Shown piece after piece: positions 7,487 through 16,639 of a DNA stretch of 59,950 nucleotides. Positions within the stretch are counted from its first letter, which is position 1, and every line of letters starts with the position of its first letter. The notes under the pieces are model-generated. The model was not told where the DNA came from. It worked only from the letters and a program-made list of their open reading frames with translations, and did not search any database. The stretch spans positions 1-59,950 of the forward strand of contig NZ_JABERD010000039.1 in assembly GCF_013044505.1 (NCBI RefSeq), in the 5' to 3' direction. The stretch comes from Streptomyces sp. S3(2020) (lineage in GTDB: Bacteria > Actinomycetota > Actinomycetes > Streptomycetales > Streptomycetaceae). The position numbers and the translations under genes are program-made.

Positions 7487-9543
7487 TGTCCCGCACCTCA
7501 AGAGCCGTGCTGGGAACGGCCGTTGCGATCGGGCTCGCCTGGACCTCGGTGGGCGCCGCGCACGCCGGGCCGCCCCGGGAGCCGCGCACCGAGCGCGTGA
7601 GCACCGCCGCCGACGGCAGCCAGGCCGACGGGGAGTCGACGGGCGCCGCGATCAGCGCCGACGGCCGCACGGTGGCGTTCACGTCCACCGCGCCGAGCTT
7701 CGGCTGCGCGCGCTTCGACAGGTGCCTGCTCGTGAAGGACCTGGGCGACGGCGGGGTCACGAGGATCACCCTCGGCAGCGGCTACACCTACAGCTCGCCC
7801 GCGCCGAGTGCCGACGGCAGCCGTATCGCCTTCTCCGCCGGCACCCGCTTCCTCGCGCCCTACCTGTACGACAGCGCCACCGGCCGCGCGGAGAAGCTGT
7901 GGCCGCAGGACCCGCCCGGCTTCAACGAGTTGGGCCGCGTGCAGTCGATCAGTCCGGACGGCACGCACGTCGCGTACACCATCGGCAACCGCGACGGCGA
8001 CGCGAACTTCCGGCTGCTGTACGTCCGTGACACGGCCACCGGCACCGACGAGCTGATCTCACCGGCCGAGGAGGGCGACAAGCCGGGGGCCTCGGTGAGC
8101 GGCGACGGTCAGCGGGTCGCGTACTCCGTCCGCGGTGACGCCGAGGCGGAGGACCCGGCCGACGTCTTCGTCAAGGACCGGGCGACGGGCGAGCGGACCC
8201 AGGTCGACCAGGGACTCGGCGCCGCCTCCCTGGTCCGTATCACCGCGGACGGCCGCCACGTCCTCCTCGACGCCGACAACGGTGTCTACCGCCACGACCT
8301 CCGCACCGGAGTCTCGCGGCGCGTGGCCGAGGGGACCGCCCTCTCGGCCACCGCGGACGGCCGGTACGCCGTCGTCGCGGGCGAGGACGGGGTGCGGGTG
8401 CGCGACCTGAGGACGGGGCTGCGCGGGGCCGCCCTCACGCCGGACGCCCAGCCCGGGGACGACATGCTGGCCGCCGACGGGCGTGCGGTGGCCTTCAGTT
8501 CGCGGGCGTCCCACCTGGTGCCGGGGGACACCAACGGGGAGTCCGACGTGTTCGTCTTCTCCGGCGCGCTGCGCAAGAACCCGGCCCCGATGCCCTCCGT
8601 CACCGAGCGGGTCAGCATGACGCGGGACGGACAGCAGCGGTCGACGGCCTCGTACGACCCGGCGACGGGGGAGGGCAAGGTCGTCGCCTTCACCTCGGGC
8701 GACGACGTGTTCGTCCAGGCGGCCGGCGGCCTCTTCCAGGTCGACTCCACCGACCAGGGCCCCTCGCGCGAGGGCACCCCCTGCTACAGCGGCCGCATGG
8801 TCGGCTACGTGGCCCCGTCCGGGACCGACGGCGGTCCGCAGGTCCACATCCGCAACCGCTCGGTCGGCAAGCTGACCAGCATCGGCTCCTACCAGGGCGT
8901 CCGCTTCACCTGGATGGGACAGCCCCAGGTCGACCCCACCTGCGCATGGGTCACCTACGCCGCCACACTGCCCGCCACCGACACCGACCCGTCGCCTCAA
9001 CCCCGCCTCTACCGCTTCAAGTTCAACGGCGGCACCACCGACGTGGTCAGCGCGCCCACGGACGAGCCGGCGGGCAACCCGTCCATCAATTACGACGGCC
9101 GGTACATCGCCTTCGAGCAGGGCGGCGACATCCGCCTCCGCGACCTGGACACCGGCTCCCTGTCGACGGTCGGCGCGGGCTCGGCCCCGTCGATCAGCGC
9201 GGACGGTCGCAAGGTCGCCTTCCAACAGGGTGGCGAGGTACGCGTCCGCGACCTCGACACCGGTACGACCACCCGGATCAGGGGCACCCAGCCCTCGCTC
9301 TCCGGGACCGGCACGCACGTGGCGTACACCTCGCGCGGCGCCGTATACCTGCGGGAACTCAGCACCGGGAAGCGGCAGTTGATCAGCGTCGACCGCTGGG
9401 GCGGCCACAACGACCTCCCGGCCCGGCATCCTTCCGTCAACGCCGACGGCACGGTCGTCGCCTTCGAGTCGGCGTCACCCGATCTGGTGGAAGGGGACAC
9501 CAACGAGGTGTCGGACGTCTTCCTGCGGACAGTGCAGCAATGA
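7486..9543 (+). CDS. secreted TolB-like beta-propeller protein (paralogue 2, double length)
   Basis: 685 aa from ATG 7486, overlapping the previous stop by one base; GGAGG lies just upstream. The signal peptide runs to about residue 27 (VGAAHA). The repeated blade motif is SADGRxVAF followed by VRDLxTG, ending with PGDTNGESDVFVF near residue 360 and EGDTNEVSDVFLR at the C-terminus. The protein thus looks like two propellers in tandem, twice the length of its neighbours. Translational coupling to paralogue 1 suggests they are made together. Export and surface or extracellular location are inferred from the signal peptide; the ligand is unknown. Confidence 0.88.
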   Translation: MSRTSRAVLGTAVAIGLAWTSVGAAHAGPPREPRTERVSTAADGSQADGESTGAAISADGRTVAFTSTAPSFGCARFDRCLLVKDLGDGGVTRITLGSGYTYSSPAPSADGSRIAFSAGTRFLAPYLYDSATGRAEKLWPQDPPGFNELGRVQSISPDGTHVAYTIGNRDGDANFRLLYVRDTATGTDELISPAEEGDKPGASVSGDGQRVAYSVRGDAEAEDPADVFVKDRATGERTQVDQGLGAASLVRITADGRHVLLDADNGVYRHDLRTGVSRRVAEGTALSATADGRYAVVAGEDGVRVRDLRTGLRGAALTPDAQPGDDMLAADGRAVAFSSRASHLVPGDTNGESDVFVFSGALRKNPAPMPSVTERVSMTRDGQQRSTASYDPATGEGKVVAFTSGDDVFVQAAGGLFQVDSTDQGPSREGTPCYSGRMVGYVAPSGTDGGPQVHIRNRSVGKLTSIGSYQGVRFTWMGQPQVDPTCAWVTYAATLPATDTDPSPQPRLYRFKFNGGTTDVVSAPTDEPAGNPSINYDGRYIAFEQGGDIRLRDLDTGSLSTVGAGSAPSISADGRKVAFQQGGEVRVRDLDTGTTTRIRGTQPSLSGTGTHVAYTSRGAVYLRELSTGKRQLISVDRWGGHNDLPARHPSVNADGTVVAFESASPDLVEGDTNEVSDVFLRTVQQ

Positions 9544-9590
9544 CCGGCAGCAATCACTGGACCAGCAGCAACCACTACGGGGGAACAACC

Positions 9591-10841
9591 ATGTACAGCA
9601 CCAAGCGGGCCCTGGCGCTCGCCGTCGCCGTCGCAGCCGCCACGGCGACCCTGACCGGCCCGGCCGCGAGCGCCGCACCGAGCGTCCCGCGCACCGAGAA
9701 GGCGAGCGTGGCCCCGGACGGCACGGAGGGCGACGGGTCCTCCGGCGGGCAGAGCATCAGCGCGGACGGCCGCTATGTGGCCTTCCGCTCCAACGCCGAC
9801 AACCTCGTCGCGGGCGACACCGACGGCACCGCCGACGCCTTCGTCCGCGACCTGAGGACCGGCACCACCCGCCTGGCGAGCACCGCCGGGGACGGCAACG
9901 TCCTGGACGTCTCCCTCAGCGCGAACGGCCGGTATCTGGCGTACACCATCAACCCCACCTACGACACCGCCGACAACCACATCTGGATCAAGGACCTGAA
10001 GACCGGCGCCACCCAGCTCGTCGACGACGCCGTCGCCCCCGGCTACGCGGCCGCCTCCGGCCCGGCGATCAGCGCCGACGGCCGTTACGTCGCCTTCGTC
10101 GCCCTGCACACGAGCGACGAGGGACCGGCGGGCGACCGCTCCAGCCGGATCTACCGCGTCGACCGGGTCACCGGCGAGCGGGTCCGGATCAGCCAGGTGC
10201 CCGGCGAGGGCGCCTGGAAGTCCGCCGGCACCCACCCGTCCATCAGCGCGGACGGCAGCCGGGTCGGCTACCAGTTCTTCGTCCCGTACCCCAGCCGGGG
10301 GGACTGGAGCGACGCCTACGTCCGTGATGTGCCGAGCGGCGAGCTGATCCAGGTCGACAAGGCACCCGACGGCAAGGTGTCCGACGGCCAGACCGAGTTC
10401 CCGCAGGTCAGCGCGGACGGCCGGTACGCGGTCTTCAACTCCCTGGACTCGCAGCTGACACCGGGCGACACCAACGGCAGCCACAACGTCTTCGCGCGCG
10501 ACCTGCGGACGGGGTCGGTGAGCAGGATCGACGGTGCCGACCCGGCCGCCTACACGGCCTACCCCCGGCTCAGCGCCGACAGCCGCCATCTCGCGTTCGG
10601 TTCGGCCGCCCCGGCCTCGGACGAGGCGCGGCAGGTGTACGTCCGCGATCTGCGCACCGGACGCACGGCGCTCGTCAGCGTCGCGGCACAGGGCGGCCCG
10701 AGCGCCGAGCCGGCGGAGTTCCCGGTGATCGACCGGCACGGCCGTACGGTCGTGTTCAGCAGCTGGGCCAACGACCTGGTGTCCGCGGACGCGGGCCAGA
10801 CCGACTTCACGACCCATGTCTACGTACGCCACCTGAAGTGA
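9591..10841 (+). CDS. secreted TolB-like beta-propeller protein (paralogue 3)
   Basis: 416 aa; ATG 9591 follows GGGGGAA and lies 47 bp after paralogue 2. A signal peptide covers about residues 1-31 (LTGPAASAAPS). Blade motifs are SADGRYVAFRSNADNLVAGD, SANGRYLAYT, SADGRYVAFVAL, SADGRYAVFNS and VYVRDLRTG. The organisation matches the previous two genes, so this is a locally expanded family. No catalytic or lipid-anchor motif is visible. Confidence 0.88.
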   Translation: MYSTKRALALAVAVAAATATLTGPAASAAPSVPRTEKASVAPDGTEGDGSSGGQSISADGRYVAFRSNADNLVAGDTDGTADAFVRDLRTGTTRLASTAGDGNVLDVSLSANGRYLAYTINPTYDTADNHIWIKDLKTGATQLVDDAVAPGYAAASGPAISADGRYVAFVALHTSDEGPAGDRSSRIYRVDRVTGERVRISQVPGEGAWKSAGTHPSISADGSRVGYQFFVPYPSRGDWSDAYVRDVPSGELIQVDKAPDGKVSDGQTEFPQVSADGRYAVFNSLDSQLTPGDTNGSHNVFARDLRTGSVSRIDGADPAAYTAYPRLSADSRHLAFGSAAPASDEARQVYVRDLRTGRTALVSVAAQGGPSAEPAEFPVIDRHGRTVVFSSWANDLVSADAGQTDFTTHVYVRHLK

Positions 10842-10928
10842 CCCGCTCGAAGTGATCGACCGCATCCTGAGACAGCCGTGAGCGAGGCGCGGGGGCTGTG
10901 CCAGACTGCCCCCGTGCTCTCGTTCGCC

Positions 10929-10964
10929 ATGATTATTGGCAGCAGGCGCGCCGGTCCGCAGTGA
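10929..10964 (+). CDS. probable leader peptide of cimA with Ile-Ile codons
   Basis: A short ORF reads MIIGSRRAGPQ. The two consecutive isoleucine codons are ATT, rare in this GC-rich genome. An in-frame GTG at 10914 would add five residues; neither start has a good ribosome binding site, so a leaderless start is possible. The stop is 54 bp before a terminator hairpin ahead of cimA, whose pathway leads to isoleucine. The arrangement fits ribosome-mediated transcription attenuation, known for branched-chain amino acid genes in actinobacteria. I did not find a convincing antiterminator by eye. Confidence 0.55.
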   Translation: MIIGSRRAGPQ

Positions 10965-11018
10965 CCGCCACGTACGACCAGGTACGGGCGGACACCGTCG
11001 TCCTCGACCCGCGCGCAG

Positions 11019-11050
11019 ACCTCTCGCACCCGCGAGAGGTTTTTCGCTTT
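11019..11050 (+). terminator. attenuator-type terminator upstream of cimA
   Basis: A perfect 8-bp stem, ACCTCTCG (11019-11026) with CGAGAGGT (11033-11040), has a 6-base loop and is followed by TTTTTCGCTTTT. It lies between the Ile-Ile leader ORF and the cimA start at 11158, so it can stop transcription before cimA. It could also simply terminate the upstream propeller operon. Confidence 0.75.
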
Positions 11051-11157
11051 TCTGGCCCACCCGCAACCAGAGGCGAGAGCGCGAGGGACTATGTGGGGAC
11101 GGTGGAGCCGGTTATTCCGGTACAGACCGAGATCCAATCCTCAGGAGCCTTGAGACC

Positions 11158-12762
11158 ATGACCGCAACCAGCGAGCTCGACGATCAGTTCCACGTCTTCG
11201 ACACCACCCTGCGCGACGGCGCCCAGCGGGAGGGCATCAACCTCACCGTCGCGGACAAGCTGGCCATCGCGCGGCACCTGGACGACTTCGGCGTGGGCTT
11301 CATCGAGGGCGGCTGGCCCGGCGCCAACCCGCGGGACACCGAGTTCTTCGCCCGCGCCCAGCAGGAGATCGAGTTCAGGCACGCCCAGCTGGTCGCGTTC
11401 GGCGCCACGCGCCGGGCCGGAGCCAAGGCGGCGGAGGACCCGCAGGTCAACGCGCTGCTGGCGTCCGGCGCCCCGGTGATCACCCTGGTCGCCAAGTCCC
11501 ACGACCGCCATGTCGAACTCGCTTTGCGCACCACGCTGGACGAGAACCTGGAGATGGTCCGCGACACGGTCTCGTACCTGGTCGGGCAGGGCCGCCGGGT
11601 CTTCGTCGACTGCGAGCACTTCTTCGACGGCTACCGCGCGAACCCGGAGTACGCGAAGGCGGTCGTACGGGCGGCCTCGGAAGCGGGCGCATCGGTGGTC
11701 ATCCTCTGCGACACCAACGGCGGCATGCTCCCCGCCCAGATCCAGGCGGTCGTCTCCACGGTCCTCGCCGACACCGGCGCCCGGCTCGGCATCCACGCCC
11801 AGGACGACACGGGCTGCGCGGTGGCGAACACCCTGGCCGCGGTGGACGCGGGCGCGACCCACGTCCAGTGCACGGCGAACGGCTACGGCGAGCGGGTGGG
11901 CAACGCCAACCTGTTCCCGGTGGTCGCGGCCCTGGAGCTGAAGTACGGCAAGAAGGTGCTGCCGGAGGGCAAGCTGCGCGAGATGACGAGGATCTCGCAC
12001 GCGATCGCGGAGGTGGTGAACCTCACCCCGTCCACGCACCAGCCGTATGTCGGCGTCTCGGCCTTCGCCCACAAGGCGGGCCTGCACGCCTCCGCCATCA
12101 AGGTCGACCCGGACCTGTACCAGCACATCGACCCCGAGCAGGTCGGCAACACCATGCGCATGCTGGTGTCGGACATGGCGGGCCGGGCGTCGATCGAGCT
12201 CAAGGGCAAGGAGCTGGGCGTAGACCTGGGCGGCGACAGGGAACTGGTCGGCCGGGTCGTGGACCGTGTGAAGGAGCGCGAGCTCAAGGGCTACACGTAC
12301 GAGGCGGCCGACGCGAGCTTCGAACTCCTCCTCCGCGCCGAGGTCGAGGGCAAGCCCCTCAGCTACTTCCAGGTCGAGTCCTGGCGCGCGATCGTCGAGG
12401 ACCGCCCCGACGGCAGCCACGCCAACGAGGCCACGGTGAAGCTCTTCGCCAAGGGCGAGCGCATTGTCGCCACCGCCGAGGGCAACGGCCCGGTGAACGC
12501 CCTGGACCGCTCCCTGCGCGTAGCCCTGGAGAAGATCTACCCCCAACTCGCCAAGCTCGACCTCGTCGACTACAAGGTCCGCATCCTCGAAGGCGTCCAC
12601 GGCACCCAGTCCACGACCCGCGTCCTCATCTCCACGTCCGACGGAGCGGGGGAGTGGTCGACGGTGGGCGTGGCGGAGAACGTGATCGCGGCGTCCTGGC
12701 AGGCGCTGGAGGACGCGTACACCTACGGCCTGCTGCGGGCGGGTGTGGAGCCGGCGGAGTAG
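11158..12762 (+). CDS. cimA: (R)-citramalate synthase
   Basis: 534 aa. ATG 11158 opens MTATSELDDQFHVFDTTLRDGAQREG, with the HMGL/DRE-TIM signature DTTLRDG and a metal-binding region later (GIHAQDDTGCAVAN and HVQCTANGYGERVGNANL). The C-terminal third is the LeuA-type allosteric domain. Citramalate synthase condenses pyruvate and acetyl-CoA to citramalate, which LeuCD and LeuB convert to 2-oxobutyrate for isoleucine. The DTTLRDGAQREG motif and length favour CimA over 2-isopropylmalate synthase, although older annotations call such genes leuA2. The upstream leader and terminator point to isoleucine-responsive attenuation. The 3' end overlaps the convergent KAP gene by 40 bp. Confidence 0.9.
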   Translation: MTATSELDDQFHVFDTTLRDGAQREGINLTVADKLAIARHLDDFGVGFIEGGWPGANPRDTEFFARAQQEIEFRHAQLVAFGATRRAGAKAAEDPQVNALLASGAPVITLVAKSHDRHVELALRTTLDENLEMVRDTVSYLVGQGRRVFVDCEHFFDGYRANPEYAKAVVRAASEAGASVVILCDTNGGMLPAQIQAVVSTVLADTGARLGIHAQDDTGCAVANTLAAVDAGATHVQCTANGYGERVGNANLFPVVAALELKYGKKVLPEGKLREMTRISHAIAEVVNLTPSTHQPYVGVSAFAHKAGLHASAIKVDPDLYQHIDPEQVGNTMRMLVSDMAGRASIELKGKELGVDLGGDRELVGRVVDRVKERELKGYTYEAADASFELLLRAEVEGKPLSYFQVESWRAIVEDRPDGSHANEATVKLFAKGERIVATAEGNGPVNALDRSLRVALEKIYPQLAKLDLVDYKVRILEGVHGTQSTTRVLISTSDGAGEWSTVGVAENVIAASWQALEDAYTYGLLRAGVEPAE

Positions 12763-15578
12763 GCGCGGTTCGCTCGGGCGACCTGGCGGCGCCGCGCATG
12801 GCGCTCGCACTTCGGGCGGCGCGGCGGCGGTACGACCGCCGCCGCGTGCAGTGGCTCTGGTACGACCGGCACCAGCCCCCAGGCCGGTCGGATCCCATCG
12901 ATGACGTGACGGGCGGTGTACGGCGACAGCGACAGCTCCTGGCGGGCCTCGGCGAGCAGCTCCGGGGCACCGCCGGGGGAGCGCTCGGCCCGCTCCCGGC
13001 GCGGGTTGAAGTCGGGGAGCGCGAACACCTCCAGCAGGGTCAGGGAGAGGTACACATAGGCGGCGGCCTCGTCCACGAGCTGACGGGCAGCCTCGCCCAG
13101 CCCGCTTGTCTCGGGCGCCGCCAGCCGCGCCAGCGACCGCTTCAGCTCCTCCATCGGCTCGGTACAGGGGCAGACGGCCCGCAGATGCGAGCTGACGTTC
13201 CGGAACAGCCCCAGCACATCGGGGTCACCCGGCTGCCACGGTTGCTTGGCCAGCAGTGTACGGAAGCCGGCCAGGGTCTCCGACAGCTCTTCGACGATCA
13301 ACAGGGCCGACACGTCCGGCAGTTCGGCCTGTCGGGTCGCAGACTTGATCTCGTGCAGTCGGCGCCCGTAGCGGATCAGGTCCCGGGGCAGGCCACCAGA
13401 CAGGGCATGGGCGAGTAGTACGTACGGCTCGCCGATGCCCGGCGCGCGCCGGGCGAGGATCCGGCCGGCCTCGGCCGCCCCACACGGCCGCACGTGCAGC
13501 ACGTCGTCCAGCGAGCTGTCTGTCACGTCCCGGTGCGGCAGCCCTCGCCGCACGAACGCCGCGCCCACATCCTCCGCGACAGACACCAGGTAGTGCACGT
13601 GCGGAACCCCGAGGATCGCCTTGATCTCACCGAGGAAGGCCAACGCCTGCACATCGGTGCCGAGCCGGTCCAGCTCGTCCACGGCGATGACGACCCGGTG
13701 GCCCTGAAGGTACTCGTCTGCCGCGATCCGGGTCAGCAGCTCCCGGAACTCCTGTACCAGAGCCGGGTAGTTGGGGGGAACGGACGTCAGGGTGCTGGTG
13801 TGGGAGGAGCCCAGGGTGAGGAGCTGGGCGGCGGCGCCGGAGGTCAGCGCGGCGCTCGAACTCTGCACGGTCTGGAGCCGGTAGAGGTGGTCGCGGCACT
13901 CGACGACCAGCCGGGGAGCGGGGCGCAGGAACGACCAGGGCCGCCTGCCGAGCATGAGCAGTAGCGCCCCGAGCAGGAACACGAGGAGGCGCACCGAGTG
14001 CTCGGGGTCGGTGAGCAGGGGCCGTGTGTCCTCGTCCGCCACGGCCAGGACCAGCGCCACCAGGGGTACCAGCTTGGCGGGCGGCCCGTAGAAGCGGGCC
14101 CGGTCCACCCACCACCAGAGCACCCGGGTGAGGCGGGTGGCGTTGGTGTTCAGGTACTGGAAGCCGCAGAACATCCAGAGGCAGAACAGCGACACCGACC
14201 ACCATGTGACCATGTCCGGTGCCAGTGCGCGCAGTTGCCCGTCCAGGTAGAGCGAGATGATCGGACCGGTCATCAGTCCGATCGTGATCAGGTAAAAGAG
14301 CGTGCCGACGATTCGCTTCAGCCAGTGGGAAAACGCCCTGGAGTCCCGCAGTACCCACAGCGCGATCCCGGCGACGGCGAGCCCCAGTGCCGCCTCGGGC
14401 TTGCGGCCCTCGAAGACGTCCCGGACGAAGCCGGACGCCGTCGCCCACAGCTCCTCGCCGTGCCGCCGCGCCCAGGGCCGGTGGTCCTGCTCCAGGGTGC
14501 GTTCAGTGGCGTACAGACCGGCCACGACCAGCGCCGCCGAGGGCACCGCAAACGCCAGTCGGCGCAGGAGCCGACTGAGCGGACGGGACAGCGCGTGGAC
14601 GGCCTTGCGTACATACGACAGCCGCACGAATTCGGGCGGGTCGAAGCCGGCCCGGATCATGTAGGTCCGGCAGACCGTGACGAACAGCGAGGTCAGGAAG
14701 TCGTGCGGAGCGTATGTGGCCGGGGCGTGGGCGAAGACTGCGAAGTCGTCGGGGCGTACACAGTTCTCCATCAGCGTCGTCTTGCCGACCCCGCGAGGCC
14801 CGCTCACGGCGATCACCCCGCCGTCCAACTGGCCCATCTTGCGGTCCAGCTCGGTCGCCGGTTCGTTGAGTACGAAATACTGCCGACGGCGCGGTGAGCG
14901 CAGCCCCTCGTGGCTGCTGGTGACGAGGAGGGTGCCGCGGTCGTCACCGAGCAGTTCCTCGACAACTCGGTCCACCTCGCGCGGCAGTCGGCCCAGCCGC
15001 AGGTCCCGGATCCACAGCGCGGCAGTCAGCTGCTCCAGCAGCCACAGGACGAAGACCAGCGGGATCAGCGGGGCTGCCACGAACACGGCCTGCCACACGG
15101 ACGGAGGGCCGGTGTCCGGCAGGCTGCGCAGCACCGCGCGCCGGGCCTGCACGAACGTCAGGACGGTGAGGATCGGCAGCAGGGCGAGCGGGGCGGCGAG
15201 CAGCTGGGACGCCCCCCAGGAGGTCAGCAGCGCCATGAGGAACACGAAGGCACAGCCTCCGCCGCAGGCCAGGGTTGAGCAGTCGTCCGTGGCGCCGAGC
15301 AAGGTGAGCGTGGGCGACTGTGGAGCGGCCCAGCGGTGGTTGTCGTTCAGCTGCCCCGCGCGCAGGTGCAGCCGATGTGTGAACGTCCGGGTAGATGTAC
15401 CCAGTAGGCGTGTGACGACAGGCTCCGCGCACATCGCCGCCACGACGGCGTCCTCGGTGACCGTGGGCCGGCGCTCCAACAGCTCATGCAGCCGCTGGTC
15501 CTTCAGCCGAGCCCGGACGGCCCGTTCGTAGGCGGCCCGTTCCCCACCGCCCCACCACGCGTATCCCCCGTCGGACAT
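12723..15578 (-). CDS. membrane KAP-type P-loop NTPase
   Basis: 951 aa from ATG 15578, 8 bp after the DUF397 gene. Walker A is GPRGVGKTT at residues about 260-268 and Walker B is VVIAVDELD at about 629-637. Several membrane segments lie before Walker A and about six more sit between Walker A and B (for example LFYLITIGLMTGPIISLYL and LLVFLLGALLLML). Membrane helices inserted inside the P-loop domain are the hallmark of KAP NTPases, a family that includes the phage-exclusion protein PifA. The C-terminal part is a helical region with an Arg/His-rich tail. The gene is the last of a minus-strand operon with an XRE regulator and DUF397. Its 3' end overlaps cimA by 40 bp. A role in phage or plasmid defence is possible but not shown. 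Confidence 0.85.
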   Translation of the reverse strand: MSDGGYAWWGGGERAAYERAVRARLKDQRLHELLERRPTVTEDAVVAAMCAEPVVTRLLGTSTRTFTHRLHLRAGQLNDNHRWAAPQSPTLTLLGATDDCSTLACGGGCAFVFLMALLTSWGASQLLAAPLALLPILTVLTFVQARRAVLRSLPDTGPPSVWQAVFVAAPLIPLVFVLWLLEQLTAALWIRDLRLGRLPREVDRVVEELLGDDRGTLLVTSSHEGLRSPRRRQYFVLNEPATELDRKMGQLDGGVIAVSGPRGVGKTTLMENCVRPDDFAVFAHAPATYAPHDFLTSLFVTVCRTYMIRAGFDPPEFVRLSYVRKAVHALSRPLSRLLRRLAFAVPSAALVVAGLYATERTLEQDHRPWARRHGEELWATASGFVRDVFEGRKPEAALGLAVAGIALWVLRDSRAFSHWLKRIVGTLFYLITIGLMTGPIISLYLDGQLRALAPDMVTWWSVSLFCLWMFCGFQYLNTNATRLTRVLWWWVDRARFYGPPAKLVPLVALVLAVADEDTRPLLTDPEHSVRLLVFLLGALLLMLGRRPWSFLRPAPRLVVECRDHLYRLQTVQSSSAALTSGAAAQLLTLGSSHTSTLTSVPPNYPALVQEFRELLTRIAADEYLQGHRVVIAVDELDRLGTDVQALAFLGEIKAILGVPHVHYLVSVAEDVGAAFVRRGLPHRDVTDSSLDDVLHVRPCGAAEAGRILARRAPGIGEPYVLLAHALSGGLPRDLIRYGRRLHEIKSATRQAELPDVSALLIVEELSETLAGFRTLLAKQPWQPGDPDVLGLFRNVSSHLRAVCPCTEPMEELKRSLARLAAPETSGLGEAARQLVDEAAAYVYLSLTLLEVFALPDFNPRRERAERSPGGAPELLAEARQELSLSPYTARHVIDGIRPAWGLVPVVPEPLHAAAVVPPPRRPKCERHARRRQVARANRAYSAGSTPARSRP

Positions 15579-15586
15579 GCCTCGCC

Positions 15587-15775
15587 CTACTCGATCCCGT
15601 TCCGCCGAGCGAGCCCGAGAAAGGTGTCCCAAGTCCCGAGTGCCACGCGGAGGGTGGGGCCGGTGTTCTTGGAGTCACGGACATGAACGGCGGAGGGCTG
15701 GGTGGCGACCTCGACGCAGTCGCCGCCCTGGCTGCCGCTGTAGCTGGACTTGAACCACTGCAGTGCGGTGCTCAT
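15587..15775 (-). CDS. DUF397 domain protein
   Basis: 62 aa; the protein is a typical DUF397 domain (WFKSSYSGSQGGDCVEVA, VHVRDSKNTGPTL, then WDTFL). In Streptomyces these small proteins are encoded beside an XRE-DUF5753 regulator and often a GHKL ATPase, as here; BldB and AbaA-related loci are the studied relatives. The start overlaps the stop of the preceding XRE gene by ATGA. It probably works as the partner or antagonist of that regulator. Confidence 0.92.
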   Translation of the reverse strand: MSTALQWFKSSYSGSQGGDCVEVATQPSAVHVRDSKNTGPTLRVALGTWDTFLGLARRNGIE

Positions 15776-16535
15776 CGGTCTCCTAGCAGTCCGTGCAAGA
15801 GGCGCACGCTCTCGTCCGGCCAGAGTGCCTGTGACCGCAGCATTCCATACTGGAGGTGATAGTCGCTGACGTCGTCGGGATCCTCGACGAGGAAGCTGGC
15901 GCGCTGGACTTCCAGGTAGATCAGGCGCTCGTGTTCAGGGGTCTCCAACAGCACCATGGGACCGTCGAGACAGGCGTGCGGAGCCAGATCCATCGGCACG
16001 ATCTGAAAGCTCATGTGGACGGGTTCGGTGTACTCCAGGATCTGCCGGAACTGTTCCCGTATCACCTCCGGACCCCCACCTGCCGTCGCAGGATGCTCTC
16101 CTCAAGGACGAAGTGGCACACAGGGGGCCGGAATCGCTGAAGGACCAACTGCCGCTCCATGCGGGCGTTGACCCACTGCTCCGCCGTCTCACTGCCGATG
16201 GCCGGGTACCGACAGTCGAAGACGGCACGGCAGTAGTCCCGGGTCTGGAGCAGTCCGGGAACCGCGAGGCTCTGATACGACAGGATCCCGACCGCCTCCT
16301 GCTCATGGTCGACCAGCGACTGCGCGAACTGCACCACCTTCTCCCGCACCGGCATCTGCGCCACGAGCACGGCCGACGCCCCACCAGTGGCGAGCAGTTC
16401 ATCGAACTGCTCCGCCCGGTCGGGCTGCAACGCCAGCCGCCCCTGTTCAATGGATCCGACCGTGTCCACGCTGATGCTCGCCTGATCGGCGAACTGCTCC
16501 TGCGTCAGGCGGGCGCGTTTCCGATAGTGCGCCAC
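15772..16535 (-). pseudogene. XRE-DUF5753 regulator interrupted by a frameshift
   Basis: The N-terminal part (GTG 16535 to the stop at 16062) holds the helix-turn-helix (YRKRARLTQEQFADQASIS) and the first part of DUF5753 (LLQTRDYCRAVF, then EESILRRQVG). The rest of DUF5753 (IREQFRQILEYTEPVHMSF to the stop at 15772) is in the next frame. One extra G in the run at 16073-16077 (C on the plus strand) would restore RRQVGGPEVIREQF. The halves overlap as GTGA, so coupled translation of two pieces remains possible. Upstream of GTG 16535 the frame encodes family-like SYEFTTRGARAVGAL but has no start codon, suggesting another indel or a mis-set start. It is either a decayed gene or a sequence error. 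Confidence 0.8.
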
Positions 16536-16639
16536 CAGCGCCCCGACCGCCCGCGCTCCCCTCGTAGTGAACTCGTAGGAATCAGCACTACGACCTCACT
16601 CACTGCCCCACCTCAGTCACCCCCTGTGATAGCCGCCCC

